DNA of 64,000 bases. Source: Gnetum montanum (lineage: Eukaryota; Streptophyta; Gnetopsida; Gnetales; Gnetaceae). The notes beneath the pieces are model-generated. The model made no database searches. It saw only the letters and a program-made list of their open reading frames with translations, and was not told the origin of the DNA. Positions 45,070-55,074 of the stretch are shown here, one piece after another. The position numbers were made by a program, and so were the translations under genes. How positions within the stretch are numbered: position 1 is the stretch's first letter; every line of letters begins with the position of its first letter. The stretch spans positions 113,242-177,241 of the forward strand of contig MNCI01004050.1 of assembly GCA_015680685.1 (NCBI GenBank). Direction: 5' to 3'.

Positions 45070-46090
45070 CAAGTAGAATTAGTAAATGTTTTTCCTTTTC
45101 TTTGATTTTACAAATTTTTTTATTTTTTCAGTTTTTCATTTCCAATTTGTTATTTTATCTTTTTGAAGGTAATCTAATCAGTGAATAAAATACTCATGTG
45201 ACTCGTCGGCTAAGGTGTTGTTCTATGCTATCAAGTCTTAGGTGATTAATTATTTGAACAGTAAGCCCACAACATCTGCCCCACCCACTCTATTAATAAG
45301 AGGTTCTACTTTAGGTATGATGATATTCTTGACATCATTAAAACTTAAAGTAATTTTGTGCTCATTATGCCTAGAGTGAAAAATGATGGACTGAGAGGAA
45401 ATGGCCAGGGTGTGACATCAAGGGGACTTGTGGATTCTTTTCGGTGACATCTATAGGTGCTATCATGCAACCTGGTTGTACTAAGATCCTTTTAGATCTA
45501 ATGAAAAATGGGAGTAAGAGTAATAAAGCTACTCAATAAAGAAACTCAATACTATTTTGGGGGTCCCATTAGAAAGACATGCATCCATGCTTGAAGGTTG
45601 GTGGCTTCTTCGGTTCACTGTTGGAAAGGAAAAAGTGCCAAAGTGGCTAGAAAAAAAAAGAGAGAAAAGAATGAAGAAAAACACAAAGAAAAGACCAAGA
45701 AAAATGTGCCCCGTAGAAAAACAATTTCCAAATCACTCCTCCCTTGGACAAAATGCCAATTGATCATATGCCTTGCTATCATGGTGCTCTTATGATTGTC
45801 CTTTATTGAATGAAGCAATGAGATGTCACTAATCAGAGGAATGGACTTGGTCTTGATTTTGGAGCGACGGGCTAATGACACATTAATCATGCCCTACACT
45901 TAGGATTCAGTATGCCTAGGGTCAGTTACCTCGTGTCCTGATCTTTGCAATCCCTTCTACAATTCATTTCATCTCACTGTTCATATACTTTTGACTTGTG
46001 TCTTATGTAGCATAGAATTCATACCTTCTCACGGTGGTATTTACATGTGTGTGTTTTGTTGCACTTGTGCAAATTACATTTAACCATTTT
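45070..46090 (+). other. D1 untranslated region after gag
   Basis: AT-rich start (CTTTGATTTTACAAATTTTT), then blocks shared with C1 and A2 (GGTGTGACATCAAGGGGACT near 45409). No credible gene; the lysine-rich frame at 45557-45763 comes from an A-rich stretch. Confidence 0.65.
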
Positions 46091-46095
46091 AGTGC

Positions 46096-46890
46096 TGATG
46101 AGACGCGACTTGTACTAGGCCGCGATATCGTGTCTTCTCTTGCGATATCGCGTACGCGATATCGCGTCTCGCCGCCATATCTATAAATAAGAGGCGGCAC
46201 TCCCTTCATTTCCCAATCCTGGCTAGTGTAGCGAAGCTCTGGCAGATTGATCACTCCAGAGTTAGAATTTTTCCCCATGTGCCCGCAGTAGGAGTCCTAN
46301 NNNNNNNNNNNNNNNNNNNNNNNNNNNNNNNNNNNNNNNNNNNNNNNNNNNNNNNNNNNNNNNNNNNNNNNNNNNNNNNNNNNNNNNNNNNNNNNNNNNN
46401 NNNNNNNNNNNNNNNNNNNNNNNNNNNNNNNNNNNNNNNNNNNNNNNNNNNNNNNNNNNNNNNNNNNNNNNNNNNNNNNNNNNNNNNNNNNNNNNNNNNN
46501 NNNNNNNNNNNNNNNNNNNNNNNNNNNNNNNNNNNNNNNNNNNNNNNNNNNNNNNNNNNNNNNNNNNNNNNNNNNNNNNNNNNNNNNNNNNNNNNNNNNN
46601 NNNNNNNNNNNNNNNNNNNNNNNNNNNNNNNNNNNNNNNNNNNNNNNNNNNNNNNNNNNNNNNNNNNNNNNNNNNNNNNNNNNNNNNNNNNNNNNNNNNN
46701 NNNNNNNNNNNNNNNNNNNNNNNNNNNNNNNNNNNNNNNNNNNNNNNNNNNNNNNNNNNNNNNNNNNNNNNNNNNNNNNNNNNNNNNNNNNNNNNNNNNN
46801 NNNNNNNNNNNNNNNNNNNNNNNNNNNNNNNNNNNNNNNNNNNNNNNNNNNNNNNNNNNNNNNNNNNNNNNNNNACCTCGCCACTCATCA
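46096..46890 (+). repeat. A-type solo LTR inside D1
   Basis: TGATGAGACGCG to CACTCATCA with perfect AGTGC duplications at 46091-46095 and 46891-46895. The 795-bp span (575 N inside) is the size of one A-type LTR, so recombination between two LTRs is the simplest history if the gap length is right. U3 has a perfect 24-bp palindrome at 46142-46165 centred on GTAC between two GATATC boxes, then TATA box CTATAAATAAG at about 46181-46191. Confidence 0.85.
46300..46874. other. Assembly gap (575 N)
   Basis: A run of N inside the solo LTR. Its true length decides whether this is a solo LTR or a full element collapsed in assembly. Confidence 0.99.
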
Positions 46891-46895
46891 AGTGC

Positions 46896-47329
46896 CTATA
46901 AACATTTTTAGGTGTGGTTACGTAAGGGCATGATAGGTAGGAACCTGCTTTGGGGAGGACCCACTTGTGTAAATTTTGTAATTTACACTCTTTGCACATC
47001 ACCACATCATCTTATACCCTCCAAGTATTGCATTGCCACAATAATCTTTTCCTTTATCATTATTTTAAATTCCAACGTTCCTATGCACCACAACATGTCC
47101 TTTATCCTCATCCTATTCATGAATTTCATTGTCAAATTCCACTTCAGTACACTTTTGGTGCCTTTAGGTCTCTTCAGCATTACCCTAGATCTTTCAAATT
47201 AACCTTAAATCCTTCATTTTTGANAGCATTATACTAGATCTTTCAAATTAACCTTAAATCCTTCATTTTTGACTTTGGAAATTTGAAAATTCATCAATTT
47301 TTTCAAGTACCTTATTTTTAAAAGGACAA
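46896..47329 (+). other. D1 untranslated region before the internal promoter; 48-bp duplicate around N47224
   Basis: Collinear with 4345-4480 of A1 (GGGGAGGACCCACT). 47176-47223 and 47225-47272 are near-identical (two mismatches) around a single N, an unmerged contig overlap. No gene seen. Confidence 0.75.
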
Positions 47330-47408
47330 GATATCAAGTACTTGATATCAGGTTTGACATGATATCAGGTCCATGCTATCGAGTATGCGATATCACATCT
47401 ATAAATAC
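47330..47408 (+). promoter_or_regulatory. D1 internal promoter candidate
   Basis: GATATCAAGTACTTGATATC at 47330-47349 is a perfect 20-bp palindrome. A second, imperfect one (GCTATCGAGTATGCGATATC, 47375-47394) follows, then TATA box CTATAAATAC at 47399-47408. The arrangement repeats that of the D1 LTR (50980-51060: AATATCAAGTACGCGATATT, GATATCGAATACCCGATATC, then CTATAAATAC). The 3' ORF starts 515 bp downstream. Confidence 0.7.
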
Positions 47409-47922
47409 TATATATATGTATCCCCAGTGCACATCAACGTCATTTTTCATTGTTCATGTGAGGGAAGTTGTTGAAATTTTCTTCCATGAATTTTCTAGTT
47501 TGCACACCTATCATTCAAATATCCAAAACTTGCTCATTAATACTTTGATTCTCGTTCCTATCGAACTAGCTTAAACTTGGAGTGTTTAACTTAGTCATGG
47601 GGGAAGGGTACGCTTCAAGTCACACGTAGTTTTTTTGAAATTCTTCTTTGCCTGAAGGATATTATCAAGGTTAAGTGATGTCAAAAATGCTAAATTTTTT
47701 TTCCAAATTAATTGTATTTCTTCACCCATACCATGGAAATTATTTCTTTGGAGTCACCTAACTAAGTTGGGCCCAATATCACAACCTTTAGGGGGATTTT
47801 CATGAAAATCTCTAACTCTGAATCACACTAAGGAAGAAATGAATATACTAAGGGTAAAGAGTAAGGTATTAATCTAATTTTGTAAGTAAGCCTTACTGGT
47901 AATCGGTCCCGTGTGATTGCAT

Positions 47923-50767
47923 ATGGCCCCTAAAAGAGAACAGCAAGGAGGACTCTCTCAAGGTGCATCCAAATGATCAAGGAGAGGTAGAGGCCAAATG
48001 CCCCCCAAAGAACATGTAGAGCAAGAGACATAATCATTTAACATTCATCAAGAACCTCTTGTCACTGCATAATCGGAGCATGCCGAAGTTGGAGACAGTA
48101 GGGCGCCTGAATAGGGACAACATCTCACGTTGTCTTTGGAATGTGTTCAGCCAATTCATGAAGGATCCACATCAGTAGCTATGATTGTGGAACTCAAATT
48201 TGGACCTTTCACTAAATTTTCTCCTGAGGCAGTTAGAGACCAACTTAAAGGGTCTCCATTGTGGCCTATTCTCTTTGAGAGTGGGGATTGGTACCTGGGG
48301 GAGACATACCAATTTTGGCACAACAAAGAAGAAATCACCACCATTGATATTGGTGGGGTTTCTATTGATTTATTTGCAAAGGCCATTTCAGAAGTGTTGA
48401 ATCTTCTGAATACAGGGCCCAAGGTTGCTTAGTTGTCCACTTGCTCTGATGCAGATGCACACAAAATATGGTTAAAAAGGATGTACAACAAGAAAGACAA
48501 AGCATATGAAGAGCTCACACTTAAAGAGAGGATTTATTTCAAAATTGGCACATATCACATTTTCTCAACAAAAGGACTAAATAGGATTTTCACATATGCG
48601 GCTAGAGGAAGTGCCATCGTGATGGGCAAGGTTAATGCCAACCTGCCCCATCTATATCTCACAAAAATTTTAAGGCGATTTGAAGAACGTAAGATAGGGA
48701 AATTCACATTGCCTTTTCCTTGCCTAATCAGGAAGCTATGCTGACATGTTGGAATTTTGGGGTACAGTAATGACATCCCCAAAAAGGCCCAAAATGCTTC
48801 ATTCATTGAGTTATTGAAGCCACCAGCCCTAAGGAAAAGTGCTGGTAAGACATTGGAGCCTAAGCAAGAATAGATGGTAGGGCACACTACACCTCAAACT
48901 GGAGGGCCTAGCCAACTTCCAAGCACAAGGCCTAGTCAACAATAGAAAGCAGGGCCTAACACACAACCTACAGGCTAGCAAGACCAACCACAATGGTAAC
49001 CCCAGGACTATCGACCATCAATGAGCCATCTCAGGGCCATCACTGAAACTGTTAGTTGGGGAAGTCGTGATGAAGCTAATCTCTTCAGGGTCATTGATGA
49101 TGTTGTACAACCCACGACCTCAATTGATTGCACACAGGGTAAGGTGTCTATCCAAACAAGAGGAGGGGAATCACACTAGTCACAATAAATCTCTGGAAAA
49201 GCTACATCTTTTCAGGTGTAATTAGAAACTGGTGAAGGTGCCCCAATAGTGGTCATGCAGCAGTGGTAGATTTTGCAGGAGAAGTGGTCACAAAACACAT
49301 CAAGGAATCGTTTAATGTTTCTATTGTGCCACCGGTAGATTTTATAGGAGTACACGATGCTCAAACTTTGGTCAGTCCCTCAATGACTCCTACGGATAAT
49401 GAGGATGTTCTAGATTGGTTGCTGCAAATAGGACAAGTGATGACGTCCTTGTTTGACATCCCTCAAGATGTCATAGTAACATAGTTAGACTTCATCTCCA
49501 CAAAAGGGAAGCTAGTCATGGCAGAGGTCAGGGCTGAACATGTAGAGGAGGAGCTAAAAAGAGTCCAAGAAAAGCTTGTCATCCTACAAGCTGCATAGCG
49601 GGATTCGTCTCAATTCATTCTCGTAGACTAGCTAGAGTCCTTCCGGATAAAGTAGCCAAATAAATTGCTAGAAGAGAATAAACAGTGGCAGAGGAAAAAA
49701 GAGAGGGCTGATTGGGATGCTTCTAAGGCACAAGCTTAAATTTATGCATATGCCAAAGCACTCAAGGCCTCACAAGAAGAAAATAAATTCCTTGCCACCG
49801 AAAACCTCCGATTGAGTACAATAGAAAAACAAAAGAATGTTATTGAGGAAAATTTTCACTAATTAAAAGAACAATTAATAAGGATCAACCAAGATATGAA
49901 TCTCTTGTCTAGAGAAAACATAACCCTCTCAATGGAGGATGTACGCACAATCCATCAAAAGACAATGATTGAAATAAGCACGTGGCAGAACGAGGCCAAG
50001 CAACACGAAAAACTTAAAGAACATTTCAGAGGTTAGGTTGGGATGTACAAGCAGGTAATTGAGAAAGAAATCCATATGACCAAAGTGCATATTAACACAA
50101 TCAGTGCTCAGAACACTAATTGGTGGGCCATATTGGATACTTATGTCTTTGTCCACCAAGCTGAACTAAAAAGCCAGGACCTACAGATACAAGATCNGTC
50201 CACCAAGCTGAACTAAAAAGCCAGGACCTACAGATACAAGATCTCATAAAGTACATGGAGTTGGCAAACCTACGGTATGCCAACTTAGCCATGTTAATAA
50301 TAGGATGCCCAAGAATAGAATTAGAGAAGTAGGTAGCAACCACCTATGCTAAATATGAAACAAAATTTGTTGAACACATGAAAACATTGTAGAAATTGGA
50401 AGTAGCGAATTCTAAATTAGAGGTGGTCAAGACCAGCTACCAAGGACAAAAGGATGTCATGGTGGATTTGGCTCAATGGCTTATGGACTAACAAGAATAC
50501 AAAGATAAAGCTAAAGCCTATGAAGAGGAATGATGGTTGTTTGCAGCTTGGTATGTCAAGACCAATCAAATGTTTCTACAGCTACAGCGCCCATGGGAAG
50601 TGCCGACTTCATCAAACATTGGAGCATCAGCAAGGATGACATAGGATCCCTAGAATGAAGAACAAAAGCTCTAGGCACTCCTTTAGATACATCCATTTCC
50701 AAATCCTAGAGCATAATATAAGGGGAAGAGACCCATGGAGGAGCCACTACCGCTAGGAACCACATGA
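47923..50767 (+). pseudogene. D1 3' ORF: globular N-terminus and long coiled coil
   Basis: Starts MAPKREQQGGLSQGASK at ATG 47923; ends PLPLGTT plus TGA at 50765-50767, about 930 codons after removing the 47-bp artefact. N-terminal domain: FGPFTKFSPEAVRDQLKGSP, ESGDWYLGETYQFW, ERIYFKIGTYHIFSTKGLNR, AARGSAIVMGKVNANLPHLY. A Gln/Pro-rich linker (48890-49010), then predicted coiled coil from about 49480 to 50560 with EENKFLATENLRLSTIEKQK and the conserved patch NTNWWAILDTY. Stops are mostly TAG at former CAG or TGG. Homologous to the ORFs of C1 and E1. Function unknown; no membrane segment, protease or nucleic-acid-binding motif seen. Confidence 0.78.
50151..50243. other. Assembly artefact: 46-bp duplicate around N50197
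   Basis: 50151-50196 and 50198-50243 are identical, separated by one N, inside the D1 3' ORF. Confidence 0.92.
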
Positions 50768-50940
50768 GTTGCAACAAATTTTATTTTTTGTAAATTCTAT
50801 GTGTGTCCCAATTTTGTTTTGTTCAATTCCACATTGTGGCATGAGTAATTCCTAGTTAGTCAATAATCCCATACCTATCCACTATGTAATTAATTGAATT
50901 CATTTTCATTTTTTTAACTCAAGGATAAGTTGTTATTCAA

Positions 50941-50951
50941 TCATGGGGGTA
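50941..50951 (+). promoter_or_regulatory. D1 polypurine tract
   Basis: TCATGGGGGTA abuts the 3' LTR start TGATGAAGC. Identical tracts are next to the 3' LTRs of A1, C1 and E1, with one change in A2. Confidence 0.8.
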
Positions 50952-51800
50952 TGATGAAGCATGGTTTGCTAGGCTCCAATATCAAGTACGCGATATTGTA
51001 GCTTGGATAATGATATCGAATACCCGATATCATGATTCCTGTGTAGGCCTATAAATACAAAGTTTGGGCACACACATGAAAGGGAAGAAGTTGGTAAGTG
51101 TAAGTGTAGTCTTTTTTGTCAATTTTCAGTTCATTTTAGTTCTTTCCCAAGTGCATGCCCACAATGTGATCATTGTAATTGTATGGAACCTTTATTTGAG
51201 TGTGACGTACTTGGACACACACATGATCAGTAATAAAGATTGAGATTACTGCATCATTGTAGCATTCACTCAGCTTTTAATTATTTTAATTGTTAACTGT
51301 TATTTATTGTTTTCTTTGTTAATATTTCTTTATCATCATTACTATTCCTGTTATTAAATGCCAAATGAGTACAACTTAATCACAAACATTTAAGTGTAAC
51401 TACTTGGTAACCTAGTAGCATATCTAGTAGTGCTCAAGTAATGTGTGCTTGGTAATCCCAAAGGTAGTACATGAGGTCCAAGATGCACACAAATGATTAA
51501 GGACGAATGCTCATCACACGTAGGCTAGTTTAGATTTTGTCTCATCGCCTATTAGCTTAAAATAAGATTATTTTTCATTGTCTCTAGGAGTAGCACTAGT
51601 TTAGGATCACATCATTCACCTCACTCTGGACTAAACCATATGTGACCGAGTACATACTAGTCTAGGTGGGAAGATAGCAAACTGTGATCAACGTGTAACT
51701 ATCTAGATACCACAACTATTCTGTCTACGGAGTTTGACCGGATCATGCATGAATGCTCGTATTCGTATGGTTGAGTGTAGGGGTACCTCGCCACTCATTA
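50952..51800 (+). repeat. D1 3' LTR
   Basis: 849 bp, TGATGAAGC to CACTCATTA (last C of CTCATCA changed to T). TATA box CTATAAATAC at 51050-51059 below two GTAC-centred dyads. Closely collinear with 41751-42606, with visible transitions. Confidence 0.92.
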
Positions 51801-51805
51801 GTTGT

Positions 51806-52455
51806 AAAAAGCATAGGCATCATGGAAGGCTTGTAAATGATGTTGTGGAGCCTCCTGCAAACTTAGGAAGATTATTCATGTCTAGCTTAGGTAAACGACT
51901 TTGTTTGCGATGCCTGTGAGATATCTTAATGACCTCTGTGATATGCATTAGGCTCGTAGTGGCCAACAGGGGTTCATCATCATCAAACAAATTGTGAGGG
52001 AAATTTCTATGTTCATGGTGACTTCCTTGACTTTTCCCATGGGTTCGATTCTAATTTTTAGTTCGACCCTTTAGTGGAGCTCTATCTGTATACCTACGTT
52101 CATCTTCATTAGAACTAGACATTGAAGGGGAAGATGAAGAAGAAGAGGAAGACAAGGAACTATAAGGATTGCCATGAATTCTATAGTGTTCCTTGGGATC
52201 CCTTAATTTATTATTTTTAGTTTTCAAGGAGGTCTTAGGCCTTGAGGCCTCCCCTAGTTTAGGACCTACATCATCTTCACCAAGATTGTTTGCCTTAGGT
52301 GAATGTAGTCTTTGAGTGTCGTTAGGGTAGTCATGATCATAAGAAACCCCTACATAAGGTTGATCACTCCAATTTTCTTCATCATATATTGCGTTATTCC
52401 TCCAATGAATGTGTTCGCTATACAGTGCATCATCATTTCCATGTGGGAGAGACAT
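51806..52455 (-). pseudogene. gag: C1 gag, N-terminal third
   Basis: Starts MSLPHGNDDALYSEHIHWRN at ATG 52455-52453 and stays open to 52051, with a serine tract YSSLSSSSSSSSPSMSSSNE and the basic end APLKGRTKN before a TAG. The rest to 51806 aligns with A2 gag 14000-14130 and continues across D1 at 41750. The Asp/Glu-rich start is shared with D1, not with A1 or A2, so C1 and D1 form a subfamily. Confidence 0.83.
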
Positions 52456-52560
52456 TGTTGTTGGTTTATAGTGTGTGTGATTTGATATTTTTTGAAAGAT
52501 ATATCGCTAATACCTCTACAGTGATCATGTATAATATAACTAATCTAGATAACTAGAACC

Positions 52561-52579
52561 ATTCCTAACAATGGCGCCA
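52561..52579 (-). promoter_or_regulatory. C1 primer-binding site (tRNA-Asp type)
   Basis: On minus, TGGCGCCATTGTTAGGAAT starts two bases after the 5' LTR. Its first eight bases are the canonical tRNA-Asp complement. Confidence 0.8.
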
Positions 52580-52580
52580 A

Positions 52581-53414
52581 TGATGAGCAGCAAGGTACCC
52601 CTACGCTCAACCATACGAATCATAAGCATTCACACATGATCCAATCGAATTCTATGGATGGGACTAGTTATGGCATCTAGATTGTTATGCTTTGATAACA
52701 ATTTGCTATCTTCCCACTTGGACTAGTGGTGGCTTTGTTATGTATGGTTTAGTCCAAAGTGAGGTGTATGATGTTTCTTAATTCTATGCTACTCCTAGTG
52801 ACGAAAAGAGATAAATTGATTAACTAATTGTATATGCTCTTAAACATCCGTACATGTCTTGGACTTCATGGAGCTACTTTTGGGATTACCAAGTGTACGT
52901 CACTAGTTGTGCCAAACGATACATCTATGGGTGACTAAGTATTTACACTTAAATGCTCGTGATTAAGGCATACACATTCCACATAGCAATAGGAAGAGTA
53001 AATAAAAATAAATGAAAATTTTTAACTAAAGAAAGCATTAAATAATTAAAACAACAATATTAATCTAAGTGAATGCTGCAATGATGGAAGTAATCTCGAC
53101 CTTTAGTACTAGTCATGTAATGTGTCCAAGTACGTCACACTTGAAAAAAGGTGCCATATGATTACAAACATCACACTATGAGCATGCACCGAGAATAACA
53201 GACTTTAAAGAAAAGAAACTAAAAACTAACTATTTTCTAATATAAGCTAAAAGTTGTTCCATCCAGAAGCCCAAGTGCAATATTTATAGGCAAGGTCCAG
53301 ATGAGGCAACGTCAAGTATCTAACATTGCTTATTAGCCTCGATGTTAGGTATATGACATCGAGACTCTGACATCATGTATCTGATGTCGGGACCCATCAA
53401 ATCACAACTCATCA
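52581..53414 (-). repeat. C1 5' LTR
   Basis: 834 bp, TGATGAGCAG to CAACTCATCA on plus. The uninterrupted segment 53155-53210 is the control for the A1 and A2 insertion sites. The promoter motif near 53335-53390 has ATGTTAGGTATATGACATCG-type dyads; the TATA complement ATTTATAGGC is at about 53282-53291. Confidence 0.9.
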
Positions 53415-54075
53415 ATAAGCAATAGATAATTTTAAGACTTAACCATACAAGTCACAAATGCTCATGTGTGACTAGATCATAATCTGTGGATGTACAATGT
53501 TGATTAGTGATTAGGTGGCTAGGTTATTTGATAAAAAGTCAACTTTTTGGTTGGCTCTAATAACAAGGCTTCAACAACAAGGCTTTGATAACAAGGCTTC
53601 AATAACAAAGGTCTGACAACAAGGCTTTGATAATAAGGCTCCGACAATAAGGCCTTAATAACTAGGGCTCTTCGACATAGCCCCATCAACATAGCCTAGA
53701 AATAAAATCTATAAATACACGCTCACATCTGTGTTTGTATAATTCTTTGGTCAATAGAGTAGCCGAACTCTTGCAGTTTTATTCTATAATCTTAGAGAAT
53801 AGTCCGTGAGTGCCTGTAGTATGGATCTGAGTTAGTTGTATGGCATCTTATTTGAGTGGCAATGTACCTGGACATATTCTATGAACAATAATAAGATCGA
53901 AATTGATTCTTATTCATTGCAACACTTTGACTTAGATTAAATTTACTTTCAATGCAATTTATATTCCATGTACTTAATTAATATTTACGTTTTCATGCAT
54001 GTTAATGAATTGGCGGAATGAGTGCAACTAGTTTCGAGCATAAACACGTATTCACTTGGTAATCCCAGTAGCCTA
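53415..54075. repeat. Mosaic of LTR fragments with a 14-bp tandem array
   Basis: 53430-53530 resembles the outer end of a minus LTR (AACCATACAAGTCACAAATG). 53550-53690 holds nine or so copies of a 14-bp unit AACAAGGCTTTGAT, directly upstream of a plus-strand TATA box CTATAAATACACG at about 53709-53721. The rest is plus-strand LTR down to TTGGTAATCCCAGTAG. At about 54075 the sequence switches to minus-strand LTR. The exact boundaries are not clear. Confidence 0.6.
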
Positions 54076-54828
54076 TTTTTGAGGCATCTAGTTTTTATCA
54101 TTTTGTATTTTTATGGTTTGATGCTTGAATGGAGATAAAAGTCACTGGATTAACTAATTTAAACTAACTAATCAACTAGCATTTAACTAGTCCTAACATA
54201 AGCATTCAGTCCCACTTTTTGCACACATCTTGAACCCACATATCCACTATTGGGCAACCAAGTGCTACGCTACCAAGCATACCATGCAATAACGCTACTA
54301 GGATTACTAAGCAAATACATGTTACACTTGAAGCGGTTGTACTTATGTGTTTAATCTATCTTGCTCAATCGTTTCATTAATGTAATTATTGAAAAAATTT
54401 AATAACGAATTGAAAGCATTAAATAAATAATTAAAAACATTAAATGCATAAACAAAATATTTAATCTATCTAAAGTGCTACAAGGTTTATTAGAAAGCTT
54501 CTCTTTATTACCACACACACTGTTGTGCTCAGGTATAACAATGCTTGAATAAAGATCTGTACACTCAATGATTCCTATTGTAGGCACTCATGAGGAAAAT
54601 TTTAACTTTCAAATGGAAAAAACTACAAGAGCTTCACTGCAACTACAATCTCTATTGCCATAAATGCGACTAGTGTGTGCATATTTATAGCTGACTATAG
54701 AAATTCTGTTGACAAGGCTGCATTGATGCATGATATGATGCATCAACTAGGCCTCAGCGACAAGATCTCATTGATAAGGTTGTGTCGATGAGGCCTCGTG
54801 ACTCCGCTGATAGAATTGTAACTCATCA
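54076..54828 (-). repeat. E1 3' LTR (partial)
   Basis: Minus-strand LTR ending CTCATCA at 54828, next to the purine tract complement TACCCCCATGAC. Its U3 has AAGGCTGCATTGAT (54714-54727) and AAGGTTGTGTCGAT (54776-54789) instead of GATATC dyads, upstream (on minus) of the TATA box complement at 54681-54691. Confidence 0.8.
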
Positions 54829-55074
54829 TACCCCCATGACTAAATGAAAACTTGTCCTTGAGTTCTTTTACAAAATTATGAAGGTATGGGATTATTAACT
54901 AACTTCTTTCAAACAAAATAGACTGACTGACTTGACAAAAAATGAAGTGATTGGGTGTATAGATTAACACATTGCAAAAATGGTAGTGTTCAGGACACAA
55001 AATTGAATACTATGACATGACTCTTCAAAATTGAATAGCAAGTTCCTTGATGGCATGCAGTTGGATGGAGAAGA

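Larger units (their letters stand above)
41751..51800 (+). mobile_element. D1: non-autonomous Ty3/gypsy element inserted in C1 gag
   Basis: The order is 5' LTR 41751-42606, primer site 42608-42625, gag 42739-45069, untranslated region with an A-type solo LTR (46096-46890), internal promoter 47330-47408, 3' ORF 47923-50767, purine tract 50941-50951, 3' LTR 50952-51800. The target duplication is GTTAT (41746-41750) versus GTTGT (51801-51805). Removing D1 rejoins C1 gag in line with A2 gag near 13930-13990. There is no pol. Same build as C1, in opposite orientation. Confidence 0.9.
34850..53414 (-). mobile_element. C1: non-autonomous Ty3/gypsy element, host of A1, A2 and D1
   Basis: Read on minus: 5' LTR 53414-52581, tRNA-Asp-type primer site, gag 52455-51806 and 41750-39949 (split by D1), untranslated region, internal promoter 38637-38595, 3' ORF 37999-35274, purine tract and 3' LTR. 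The outer 575 bp or so of the 3' LTR lie left of the window beyond A1. No protease, RT, RNase H or integrase is present: gag ends at FSHGDYPPS, which lines up with the end of integrase in A2. C1 must have relied on another element's enzymes. Confidence 0.85.

Noticed and set aside
45557-45795. Lysine-rich protein in D1
   Set aside because: It comes from an A-rich noncoding stretch (AAAGAGAGAAAAGAATGAAG); C1 has no matching frame.
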